Positions 26,225 through 34,900 of a stretch of DNA of 64,000 nt are shown piece after piece (position 1 is the first letter of the stretch; each line of letters starts with the position of its first letter). A model generated the notes under the pieces. It saw nothing but the letters and a program-made list of their open reading frames with translations, did not search any database and was not told the DNA's origin. The DNA is from CAYYNP01 sp964472545 (GTDB lineage Bacteria; Planctomycetota; Planctomycetia; Pirellulales; Thermoguttaceae): assembly GCA_964472545.1 (NCBI GenBank), contig CAYYNP010000003.1:1-64000 (forward strand), read 5' to 3'. The position numbers and the translations under genes were made by a program.

Positions 26225-26575
26225 CGTTCGCTCCTTCTCCGGGGAATTGGACTTCGCCGGAGACCATCCGCGATCGAGCGGCGGCACGTCTTCCCGTTCG
26301 ATCGGTCCCGGCTGCAAGGACCTAGACGACAACGGCGCCGCCGGCGCACGCCGCCGTGGGAGATATCTTGCCGGCGAGAAAGCACCGAGGCGGCTTGCCG
26401 AGGGGGGCCGCGTATTGCCGAGAGGGGCGCGTATTGCCGAGGGGGGCGCGCAGTCTACGGTTTCCGCCGCACACCCGGCGTGGTATAACGCGATGGATCA
26501 CATGCCTGATGCAGGGACCGGCCGGATCGCCACGGCTTGTCCCGAAAATCACCCCGAGCAATAGAAGGAAGCACC
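26225..26575. other. Gene-free stretch with tandem repeat
   Basis: No convincing gene. It contains the upstream region of the small minus-strand operon, a 3-copy tandem repeat (26395-26452) and a possible -10 element TATAAC at 26484-26489 for the fucosidase gene, without a clear -35. Confidence 0.5.
26395..26452. repeat. Three-copy tandem repeat, about 19-20 bp
   Basis: Units begin TTGCCGAG and end CGCGTA or CGCGCA (26395-26414, 26415-26433, 26434-26452). No dyad symmetry and no unique spacers. It lies about 120 bp before the GH95 gene. Confidence 0.85.
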
Positions 26576-29152
26576 GTGAAGCTCAGCACGCTAGTCATCT
26601 GCGCGGCGCTCGTCGTCGCCCATTGCCCCACCGTGGGCGCGCAGCCGCCAAACGCCACACAGCCGCGTCCGACGCTCACCGCCACCACCGACGCGAGCAT
26701 CTGCCCGGAACGCGGAACCTGGAGCCGCCGGCCGGCCACGCGCTGGGAAGACGCCCTGGTTTCAGGCAACGGCCGGATGGGCGTGATGGTCTTCGGCGAC
26801 CCGCTTCGCGAGACGATCGTGGCCAACCACTGCCGCTTGTTTCTGCCGCTGGGCAGCCGTGAGATCGTGCCCGACCTGGGCCAGTACTTGCCCGAGTTGC
26901 GCAAGATCATCGGGCCGCAAGAAGACTACCGGCAAGCCATGGACTTCATCCTCGGCAAGGCCAAACAGCAGGGCTTCCCGGGCATCATCTACACCGACCC
27001 GTTTCATCCGGGCATGTTCGTCCATCTGCGGCACGCCGACGCCGGCGACGTTCGCGACTATGCCCGGACGGAGAACTTCGCCACCGGTGAAATCGTCGTA
27101 CGATGGACCGACGATCGCGGCCGGTGGTCGCGACGCACGTTCGTTTCTCGGGCGGAGAACGTGATCGTCACGTCCGTCGGCGGGTGGGCGAAACTCGATT
27201 GCGAGTTGCTCTTCCCGCCGCTGAATCCCACGGTGGCCGAAGGCGGCGGAGGATGGGTCGTCGGCGTGAGCCCCGAACAGATCCGAAGCCGGCGGACGAT
27301 TGGGGCATCGTCGGTAACGTATCACAACGTCTATGCCAAGGGCAAAGGCGGTTTCGACGCGGCCGTTCGCGTCTGTCTCAGCGGCGGCAAGGCGACGGTC
27401 GGCGACGACGGCATCACGATCCGAGACGCCGACGAAGTCCTGCTGCTGATGCGAATCGTGCCGTGGAAGACGCCGTTGCCCAACGACCGGAGCGAAGCCT
27501 GGGCGTATTCGCCGGAGAACCCCGATTTCGCCGAAGAGAACCTGGGGCGATTCGTGCCCTGCCCGAAGCTGGCCGATAGCTCCGTGGTGGCCTTCGCCGA
27601 CGCCGCGGTAGCCCTGACGCCGAAACTCGAAGCGTCGATGGCGAGCCTCTCGACGGACTACGACGCCCTTTTCAGGCGACACGTCGCCCTGCACCGCCCG
27701 CTCTTCGAGCGCGTGCGGCTGGACCTCGGTGCCCCGCCGGCAGAGCGCGGGCAGAGTTCCGAGCAACTGCTCGACGCGGCCGGTCAAAGCGGCAAGATGT
27801 CGGCGGCACTGGCGGAGAAGATCCACGACGCCGGCCGCTACATGTTCCTCTGCTCGGCCGGCGAACTGCCGCCGAACCTGCAGGGTATCTGGACCGGCAC
27901 GTGGCGGCCGGCCTGGAGCGGCGACTTCACGTTGGACACGAACCTGCAATTGGCCGTGAAACACGGCTTCAGCGGCAACTACCCGGAACTGATGGAAGCC
28001 TATTTTCGGCTGATGGAGTCGTTCTATCCCGAGTGGCGGCTGAACGCGCGGCGGACCTACGGCGCCGACGGTTTCCTGACCAACGCCCGGGCGTCGAACA
28101 CGGCCCTGCTGGTGCATTGGGGAACCTGGCCGGGGATCTTCTGGACCGGCGGCTGCGGGTGGCTGGTGCGGCCGTTTCACGAGCACTACGAATATACGGG
28201 CGATCGAAAGTTCCTGGGCGAGCGGACGGTGCCCTTCCTGGAAGAAGTGGCGGCGTTTTACGAAGACTTCGTCGCGATCGACGAGGCGGCCGGGAAGATC
28301 GCGTTCATCCCGTCCTACTCGCCGGAGACCGGCTCCTGCACGTCGGCCACGATGGACGTGATGGTGATGCGCGACGTGCTGCACAACCTGATCGCGGCCT
28401 ATCGTGTGCTCGACGTCAAGACCGGGGAGATTCCCAAGTGGCAGGCCCTGCTGGCCAAGCTGCCCGACTATCGCGTCAACGAAGACGGCGCGTTGGCCGA
28501 GTGGATTCCGCCGGGCCGGCAGGAACGCTACACCCATCGGCACCTCTCGCATCTGCACTCGGCCTATGAGGCCAACGGAGAACTGGGCCCGGACGCCGAT
28601 CCGGCGCTGCGCGACGCGGCACGGGAAGCCCTCCGGCGGCGGATCAACTCCGGCGGACAGCAGTCCTCCCACGGCCGGGCCCACATGGGCCTCGCCGCCG
28701 CCGAGCTGGATCTGGCCGAAGAGGCCTACGGCCGGATCGAGGTCATGGCCACGGGCCGCTCGATGGCGCCGAGCCTGATGTGTACCCACGAACCCGGCGG
28801 GCGGATCTACAACGTCGACGCCAACGGCGCCATGCCCGAGATCATCCATCGCATGCTGTTCCGCGCCCGGCCCGGCTCGATCGCGCTGTTGCCGGCGCTG
28901 CCGAAGGCATGGCCCAAGGGCCAGATCGCCGGCGTGTTGGCCAAAGGCCGGATCACGATCGTACGGCTCGCCTGGGACGTGCCTGCCCGGTCGGTGACGT
29001 GTGTCTTGCGCAGCCGGATCGACCAGACCGTGAGCGTCGAACTGCCGGCCTTTGATGTCAAGGGAAACCTAACGCGGCGTATCGCGCTTGAGGCCGAAAA
29101 GGACGCCCCGGTCACGATGCGCTGGCAAACCAGCGGTCGGCCCGGGTGTTAA
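26576..29152 (+). CDS. GH95 family alpha-L-fucosidase (secreted)
   Basis: An 858-residue protein from a GTG start preceded by an AAGGAAG, with a signal peptide ending about VGAQP. GH95 hallmarks are an N-terminal RWEDALVSGNGRMGVMVFG, the (alpha/alpha)6 barrel segment PNLQGIWTGTWRPAWSGDF-T-LDTNLQLAV, SYSPETGSCTSATMDVMVMR and HRHLSHLHSAYEAN. A C-terminal beta-domain follows. Family members hydrolyse alpha-1,2-L-fucosyl or alpha-L-galactosyl linkages on plant, algal and mucin-type glycans, here in the periplasm or outside the cell. Length agrees with the family. It sits between PEP-CTERM genes and appears to be a single-gene unit. Confidence 0.88.
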   Translation: MKLSTLVICAALVVAHCPTVGAQPPNATQPRPTLTATTDASICPERGTWSRRPATRWEDALVSGNGRMGVMVFGDPLRETIVANHCRLFLPLGSREIVPDLGQYLPELRKIIGPQEDYRQAMDFILGKAKQQGFPGIIYTDPFHPGMFVHLRHADAGDVRDYARTENFATGEIVVRWTDDRGRWSRRTFVSRAENVIVTSVGGWAKLDCELLFPPLNPTVAEGGGGWVVGVSPEQIRSRRTIGASSVTYHNVYAKGKGGFDAAVRVCLSGGKATVGDDGITIRDADEVLLLMRIVPWKTPLPNDRSEAWAYSPENPDFAEENLGRFVPCPKLADSSVVAFADAAVALTPKLEASMASLSTDYDALFRRHVALHRPLFERVRLDLGAPPAERGQSSEQLLDAAGQSGKMSAALAEKIHDAGRYMFLCSAGELPPNLQGIWTGTWRPAWSGDFTLDTNLQLAVKHGFSGNYPELMEAYFRLMESFYPEWRLNARRTYGADGFLTNARASNTALLVHWGTWPGIFWTGGCGWLVRPFHEHYEYTGDRKFLGERTVPFLEEVAAFYEDFVAIDEAAGKIAFIPSYSPETGSCTSATMDVMVMRDVLHNLIAAYRVLDVKTGEIPKWQALLAKLPDYRVNEDGALAEWIPPGRQERYTHRHLSHLHSAYEANGELGPDADPALRDAAREALRRRINSGGQQSSHGRAHMGLAAAELDLAEEAYGRIEVMATGRSMAPSLMCTHEPGGRIYNVDANGAMPEIIHRMLFRARPGSIALLPALPKAWPKGQIAGVLAKGRITIVRLAWDVPARSVTCVLRSRIDQTVSVELPAFDVKGNLTRRIALEAEKDAPVTMRWQTSGRPGC

Positions 29153-29213
29153 TATAGGTCGACCCATTAACTCCAGCGGGTGGTACAAGAGCCGGTTTCC
29201 GTAGTCCGCAGAG

Positions 29214-29241
29214 TTGACTCTTGCAGGGAATCTGCCATACT
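29214..29241 (+). promoter_or_regulatory. Sigma-70-like promoter of PEP-CTERM leader gene 2
   Basis: TTGACT (29214-29219), 16-bp spacer, CATACT (29236-29241), a good sigma-70 match. It lies 80 bp before GAGGCAGC of the conserved leader, parallel to the promoter at 24358. Confidence 0.65.
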
Positions 29242-29275
29242 AAGCGACGGTTAATGCAGTCCCTCTGCTCCCCAA

Positions 29276-29405
29276 GAGGCGAGTTCCCGAAGCGAGGCAG
29301 CGTCTACGACACCCTATCTGGCGTAGTGGTATCGATCCATTGCGATCGTCTGTGGGTGTAGGTCAACCTGCGGTTGAGTTTTCACGGCGGCGATGGTCCG
29401 TCTGC
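29276..29405 (+). promoter_or_regulatory. Conserved structured 5' leader, copy 2
   Basis: Second copy of the leader seen at 24420-24569. The 59 nt from GAGGCAGC to TCGTCTG align without gaps. The conserved loop TCTGGCG is closed by TA/TA where copy 1 has AA/TT, so the closing pairs are kept with changed bases. A short AACC-TGC-GGTT hairpin replaces the longer hairpin of copy 1, and GTTTTCACGGCGGCGATGG matches copy 1 at 15 of 19 positions. Translation starts about 46 nt later. Confidence 0.6.
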
Positions 29406-29451
29406 ACATGATTTGCTCGTACTGGTGTGTTGACATTAACAAGGTAGAACG

Positions 29452-30084
29452 ATGTTTCGATTTGCTGGAGTTGTTGCGACGTTGGCGGGCATGGTAGTTG
29501 TGTTGGTCGGTGTTGAGCAAACGAGAGGTGAAACAGTCCTCACGTTTGACGACATTCCCGCCTATGAAGGGAACAACATCGACGACGTCTTACGTGAGGA
29601 GTACGCCCACTGGGGCGTCCATTTCAACAGCGACAACAGACACAGCGGCATTGTCAGGGGAGGAGAGAGTAACGGTGATCCCGGCAACTGGGATTTGGAC
29701 GGCACGAACGGCCCGCAATTCCTGGGGCATAACTCTAGCGGTCGAACGGGGCAGATTGATTTCGACTTGCCGATGGAACGGTTTCAGGTCGATGCAGCTA
29801 GCGGACACTCCCCTCTCACGAACGTCACGTTCGACGCCTACGGCAAGAACGGGCTTCTGGAAAGCGTCACGTTGGAGAGTTCGATTCCCGGCGAGTGGAA
29901 GACGATCAGTCTTTCAGTGTCGGGCATCACACGTATCGAGTATTCATCGCCTTCCAACTTCGGCTTGGACAACATGAGGTTCACACCCATTGTCCCCGAA
30001 CCCTCCACCTTCATCCTCCTGACCACCGGCCTCAGTGCCCTCGGGCTAATCGTCTGCCGCAGGCGGAGACGGCTTCGCAGCTAG
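29452..30084 (+). CDS. PEP-CTERM secreted protein
   Basis: A 210-residue protein with a signal peptide (VVATLAGMVVVLVGVEQT). The middle part is a beta-sandwich-like domain (LTFDDIPAYEGNNIDD; GQIDFDLPMERFQVD; ISLSVSGITRIEYSS; NFGLDNMRF) of the type often found in PEP-CTERM proteins. The end is a textbook PEP-CTERM: VPEPSTFILLTTG, a hydrophobic helix and CRRRRRLRS. It would be sorted by an exosortase to the surface. It follows the conserved leader and promoter, and the next PEP-CTERM gene starts 33 bp later, so they probably share a transcript. Confidence 0.85.
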   Translation: MFRFAGVVATLAGMVVVLVGVEQTRGETVLTFDDIPAYEGNNIDDVLREEYAHWGVHFNSDNRHSGIVRGGESNGDPGNWDLDGTNGPQFLGHNSSGRTGQIDFDLPMERFQVDAASGHSPLTNVTFDAYGKNGLLESVTLESSIPGEWKTISLSVSGITRIEYSSPSNFGLDNMRFTPIVPEPSTFILLTTGLSALGLIVCRRRRRLRS

Positions 30085-30117
30085 TTTGTGAACAAACCAA
30101 GAAAGGGAGGCAACATC

Positions 30118-30927
30118 ATGCTTTGCAGAACGGCGTTCCTTTCGGCGATAGCCGTGTTCGTGAGCATCGCCCACCTTTGGGCCGACACGATCATGCCCAC
30201 CCCGACTCATCACTATCCGTTTGACGTCGATGCGTCGGACGTGACGGGAACGAATGACGGGACGTTCCGCAACGGAGCGTCGATTGTGGTGGACCCAAAG
30301 CGGGGGAACGTGCTGGGGTTGGATGGCGTGGACGATTACGTGAGTTTGCAGAGGTCGAACGTCCCCGGCGAATCGACGGATCAGTCCGTATTCACCATCG
30401 CTGCGTGGGTTAGATTACCCGAAGAAATCGTACCCAATGCCGTTCCCCTCTACGCCGAGAATCGCAACGGATCGAACGATCACAAGAACTACTTTGGCGT
30501 TTGGCAAAATGGGCTCGTGGCGTTTGACCATTGGCCGCCGACCGGGGGGACTCTCGCGTCCGTCGTACCCGTAAACGACGGCTCGTGGCACCATATCGCC
30601 TACGTACAGGATCATCCGCCTGGGCTCCCGATGCGGCGAACGCTGTACGTTGACGGAGTGCTCAGTTCGCAGGACCCATTCGTCGAGGCGTATTCCGGCG
30701 TCAATCCGAGCCTCTGGAGTATCGGCGTAAGCCTGCGAAGCGATGTAACGCCGCAATACCTCGAGGGCAGCGTTGACGATCTCCGCTTCTACGACGTGGC
30801 ACTCACGGCCGAGCAGATTGGCGTGTTGGCGATTCCGGAGCCGAGTTGTTTATGCCTTCTCAGCATCGGAGGCGTAAGCCTCCTGGTACTTGGACGGCGT
30901 TCTCCCCGAAGTCGCGGCCCCGGCTAG
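30118..30927 (+). CDS. LamG-domain PEP-CTERM protein
   Basis: A 269-residue protein. The ATG at 30118 follows AAGGGAGG (30103-30110) by seven bases; an upstream ATG at 30088 would precede the signal peptide awkwardly. After the signal peptide comes a LamG/concanavalin-type domain at about residues 20-235 (HYPFDVDASDVTGTNDGTF; VDDYVSL; FTIAAWVRLP; GSWHHIAYVQD; GSVDDLRFYDVAL). The C-terminus is a PEP-CTERM motif (IPEPSCLCLLSIGG, helix, GRRSPRSRGPG). Likely a surface-displayed glycan-binding protein made with the upstream PEP-CTERM gene. Confidence 0.88.
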   Translation: MLCRTAFLSAIAVFVSIAHLWADTIMPTPTHHYPFDVDASDVTGTNDGTFRNGASIVVDPKRGNVLGLDGVDDYVSLQRSNVPGESTDQSVFTIAAWVRLPEEIVPNAVPLYAENRNGSNDHKNYFGVWQNGLVAFDHWPPTGGTLASVVPVNDGSWHHIAYVQDHPPGLPMRRTLYVDGVLSSQDPFVEAYSGVNPSLWSIGVSLRSDVTPQYLEGSVDDLRFYDVALTAEQIGVLAIPEPSCLCLLSIGGVSLLVLGRRSPRSRGPG

Positions 30928-30977
30928 CTCTTGGACACGTTACTGGCACGTAATTGCTTCGTAAATCGCGCGGCAAG

Positions 30978-30995
30978 CCCCGCCGCGAAGCGGGG
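30978..30995. other. Intergenic GC hairpin
   Basis: CCCCGC-CGCGAA-GCGGGG forms a strong stem 51 bp after the LamG/PEP-CTERM gene but lacks a T-tract. It may mark a transcript 3' end. The rest of 30928-31211 shows nothing convincing. Confidence 0.35.
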
Positions 30996-31211
30996 AACGT
31001 TGCCGATTCGTACGGAGATTCGCCCCGGAGGTTTGTTTTCGTCAGGACGCATACCGTCGCTTGGGTCTGACGAGCAGATTGCTCTTTGCCGGTGGCCTGC
31101 ATCAGCGTATCGGCGTCGCTCCATGCCGCCCGGTTGCCCACCGGCCACGTGGTCCGCTACAACATCACCAGTCAGACCGCAATGCCCTTCCGACACGAGC
31201 CGAACAGAAGT

Positions 31212-31715
31212 ATGTGTCAGCAGTTTCGTAAAATCCCTTTGGCTCCTTGTTCAGGACCGATACCCGAGCTTGCGGCGCGTTTTGCCGAAGAAGGCCTTCG
31301 TCGCGGCAAGGCCGTCGACTGTTTTGATTTCGTTCCGAGCAACTACTGCATTCTCTACGCGATCCTCAGCAACATGCCGCGAGGGAGCATGTGTGAATGG
31401 GGGAGCGGGATGGGAATCGGCGTCGGCTTGGCAGAGATGCTGGGGTTTAAGTCATACGGCATCGAGATTGACCCTGCGCTCGCCGCGGCTTCACGTGTCT
31501 TGTTGGCGGAATTCGGACTTTCGGCGAAAGTGGCAACGGGCAGCTACTTCGATCGGCGCCGAGACGCAGACGTCTACTTCACGTACTGCTGGCCGGGACA
31601 GATGCCGCGTGTGGAGGAGCACTTTCTGCTGGTCGCCCCGAGCAACGCGCGACTGTTGATTTGCCACGGCGCGGAGGACATTCGCTGCAGAGCGAAGAAC
31701 CTGCATACCGGTTGA
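31212..31715 (+). CDS. SAM-dependent methyltransferase-like protein
   Basis: A 167-residue protein from the ATG at 31212; the frame extends upstream, but those residues look non-coding. EWGSGMGIGVGLAEMLGF is a class I methyltransferase motif I (ExGxGxG), and YGIEIDPALAAASR is motif II with the acidic residue that binds the SAM ribose. Later motifs (VYFTYCWPGQMPRVEEHF; ARLLICHGAED) fit the fold. The substrate is unknown. It is short for a complete enzyme with a substrate domain. Base composition is lower in GC than the surrounding large genes. Confidence 0.65.
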   Translation: MCQQFRKIPLAPCSGPIPELAARFAEEGLRRGKAVDCFDFVPSNYCILYAILSNMPRGSMCEWGSGMGIGVGLAEMLGFKSYGIEIDPALAAASRVLLAEFGLSAKVATGSYFDRRRDADVYFTYCWPGQMPRVEEHFLLVAPSNARLLICHGAEDIRCRAKNLHTG

Positions 31716-31963
31716 CCGATGTAACGGTCGTTGTTTAGGACGTTGAGTACCAGACCGGCCGCTGTGGGAAGGGGCGAGAAAGGGCAAGTTGGCCGGCACA
31801 AAGAGAAGATTCTCCGCGCGCCAAGCTGCCGGCAAAGCATCCCCAAACCCCCTGCTGTCACGCAGCACACCTTTTGGGGGGTTCAACTCACAGAGCCGAG
31901 CGTGTATGCTCGAACTCCATCTACCGATCGATTGCCTGGATTCACCCTATCCGGAGTATCCCT

Positions 31964-34900
31964 ATGACCGGCCGTGTCTCGCGCCGCCGTTCAACTGCCC
32001 GCACCCGACGCCTGCTGATGGAGCCGCTCGAATCCCGGGTGGTGCTCGACAGCACCGTGGTTTTCAACGAAGTGATGTACAACCCGGCCGGGCAGTCGGA
32101 CCATCTGCTGGAGTGGATCGAGTTGTACAACCACTTGGCAGTGGACATGGACATTTCGGAGTGGTCGATCGAAGGCGGCGTCGACTATACGTTCCCGGAT
32201 CAGACGGTCGTTCCGGGACGCGGTTTTCTCATCGTCTCCGTTTCCCCGGCCGATTTCGAGGCGGCCACCGGCTACGCCGATGCACTTGGCCCCTACGAAG
32301 GCCGCCTGGCGAACGACGGGGAGCAACTGCGGCTGATCAACAACGACAACCGCGAGATGAACGTCCTGAACTATCGCGACGCGGGCGATTGGCCGGTGGG
32401 AGCCGACGGCTCGGGCGCCACGTTGGCGAAGCGCGATCCCGATTCGGCCAGCGAGCCGGCGGAAAACTGGACCCACAGCACGCAAGTCGGCGGGACGCCC
32501 GGCCAGCACAACTTTCCCAAGTCGCTCAATCCCTTGAGTACGCCTACGCTGCTCCCCATTGCCGCCTCGTGGAAGTACGAGGCCTCGGGCACGGACCTTC
32601 AGACGGCCTGGCGAGCGGCCGACTACGACGACGGCGCGTGGGATTCCAACGCCACGCTGCTGCCGCCGGTGCTCATCACCGAGGTCAACACGGGCCAGTA
32701 CGATTCGCTGGAGATCCAAAACCTCTCCGGCTCCAACGTCGATACCTCCGGCTGGATCGTGGCGGTCAACAACGCGCGGACCGGTGTGAACGACGTGAAC
32801 CCGAAGACCTGGCACCTGCCCGATTCAATGGGCGCCGACGAGTTGTGGTTTCGCACCGACGACGCCCGAGACACTGCGCACGACTGGGGCGAGGACATCT
32901 TTTGGCGCACGGTCGGGCCGGGCTGGGTGATGATCCTCAATGCCGACGGGGCCGTGGTCGACTACGTGATATGGGGCTACCCCGACGGGTACTTCGAAAC
33001 GTTCGACGTGCAGATCCCCGTGCCGGACACCGTTGATCAGACGCTTCACGTCACGGCGGGCGACTTCTGGGAGGGCTCGGCGTTGCCCACGCCGTCCTCC
33101 GACGGACGGACCCATCAACGCATCGGGGTCGCCGATCACGACGGTGCCGCCGATTGGAGCCCGCGAAATCCTTCGCCGAAGTTTGCCAATCAGGGCCTGA
33201 TCGTGCCGTTCCCCGGCAGCGGCATGCGGCTGCCCTCCGGGCCGACGACCTACTATTTCCGCACCGAGTTCGACCTGAACTACTCGCCGGACTTGACCGA
33301 TCTGACGCTCGACACGGTGATCGACGACGGGGCCGTGCTCTATCTCAACGGCGTGGAGCTCTTTCGGCAGAACATGCCGTCGGGAACGATCTCCTACGAC
33401 ACGCCGGCGCGAACCGAAGTCGTCGACGCGAGGCTGACGCAATCGATCGCCGTGCCCAACAACAGCCTGCTGCACGGCCGCAACGTGTTGGCGGCCGAAG
33501 TACACCAGATCCGGCCCAACGACGTCGACGTGGCCTTTGGCGCGGAGCTTTCCGCCACGTTCTGGCCGCCGGACCCGCGGGGCCCCAGTTTCAACCTGGC
33601 GTTGAACGAAGTGGGCATCGGCGGCCGCACCGATTTCTACGTGGAGTTGGCCAACCGCGGCCGTGGAACCGTCGCACTCGAAGGACACGTGATCGCTTCG
33701 TCCGACGGCGGCGAGTACGTCTTTTCATCCGGCTCGATTGCCCCGGGGCAGGTCGTGGCGGTCGACGCGGATGAGTTGGGGTTCAGCGTGGCCGACGGCG
33801 AGAAGGTCAATCTCTACACGCCGGGTCAGGCGGGACTGATCGACGCCGTGCTGGTAGACGACAACGCCCGCGGCCGCTCGCCGGACGGTACCGGATCATG
33901 GGCATACAACGCCACCGACAACCCGGGCACGCCCGGCGCGGCCAACGAGTTTACCTTCCACGACGAGATCGTGATCAACGAGATCATGTATCACGCGTTC
34001 CCGATCCTCACCACGTGGGACGATCAGTTCCAGGTCGTCACCCCGTTCTCCGATTCGCCGGAAGAGTGGATCGAACTCTACAACCGCAGCGACCGTGAAG
34101 TCGACCTGACCGGCTGGCGGTTCGACGACGGTGTGGGATTTTCGTTCACGGCCGGCACCAAGATCCCCGCCGGCGGATACCTGGTGGTGGCCAACGACGT
34201 CGCCACGTTGCGGGCGAAGTATCCCGGCGCCGCCATCGTGGGCAGCTTTTCCGGTACATTGAATAACCGCGACGACCGAGTTCGGTTGCTGGACGACTTG
34301 GGCAACGTGGCCGACGAGGTTCACTACTACGACAGCGGACACTGGCCGAGCTACGCCGACGGCGGCGGATCGAGCCTCGAGCTGCGCGATCCGGACTCCG
34401 ACAACTCGCGGGCCGAGGCCTGGGCGTCCAGCGACGAATCGGGTAAGTCGCAATGGAAGACGTACACCGTCGAGAAAATCTCGAAGGAACCGCTGAGTAT
34501 CGGCGCGCCGTTCAACGAGTTCGTCTTCGGGCTGCTCGACGCCGGCGAGTTCCTGCTGGACGACGTCAGCGTGCGCCGCGATCCCGGCGGCGCCAACGCC
34601 GAGATGATCCAGAACGGCACCTTCCAGGCCGACGCGATCGGCTCTTCCGCCGCCAAGTGGCGGATCATCGGCAATCATCACGGCACGGTAATCGCCGATC
34701 CCGACAAGGCCGGCAACAGGGTCTTGCACGTGGTTGCCGACGGCGCCCAGCAACATCTGCACGACCATGCCGAGACCACGTTCGTGAACAACACCTCCGT
34801 GGGCAACAACACCCTGTACAAGATCTCGTTCAAGGCAAAATGGCTGGCCGGCAGCAATCAAGTCAACAATCGCTTGTACTACACGCGTGCCGGAAATACC

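Noticed and set aside
26395..26452. CRISPR array
   Set aside because: Three direct units adjoin each other without unique spacers, and no cas gene is present in the window.
29314..29520. Short minus-strand open frame in the leader of the second PEP-CTERM gene
   Set aside because: No ribosome site, no recognisable features, and it overlaps the conserved leader and the coding start on the other strand.
30978..30995. Intrinsic terminator after the LamG/PEP-CTERM gene
   Set aside because: The stem is strong, but no T-tract follows, so only a hairpin is recorded.
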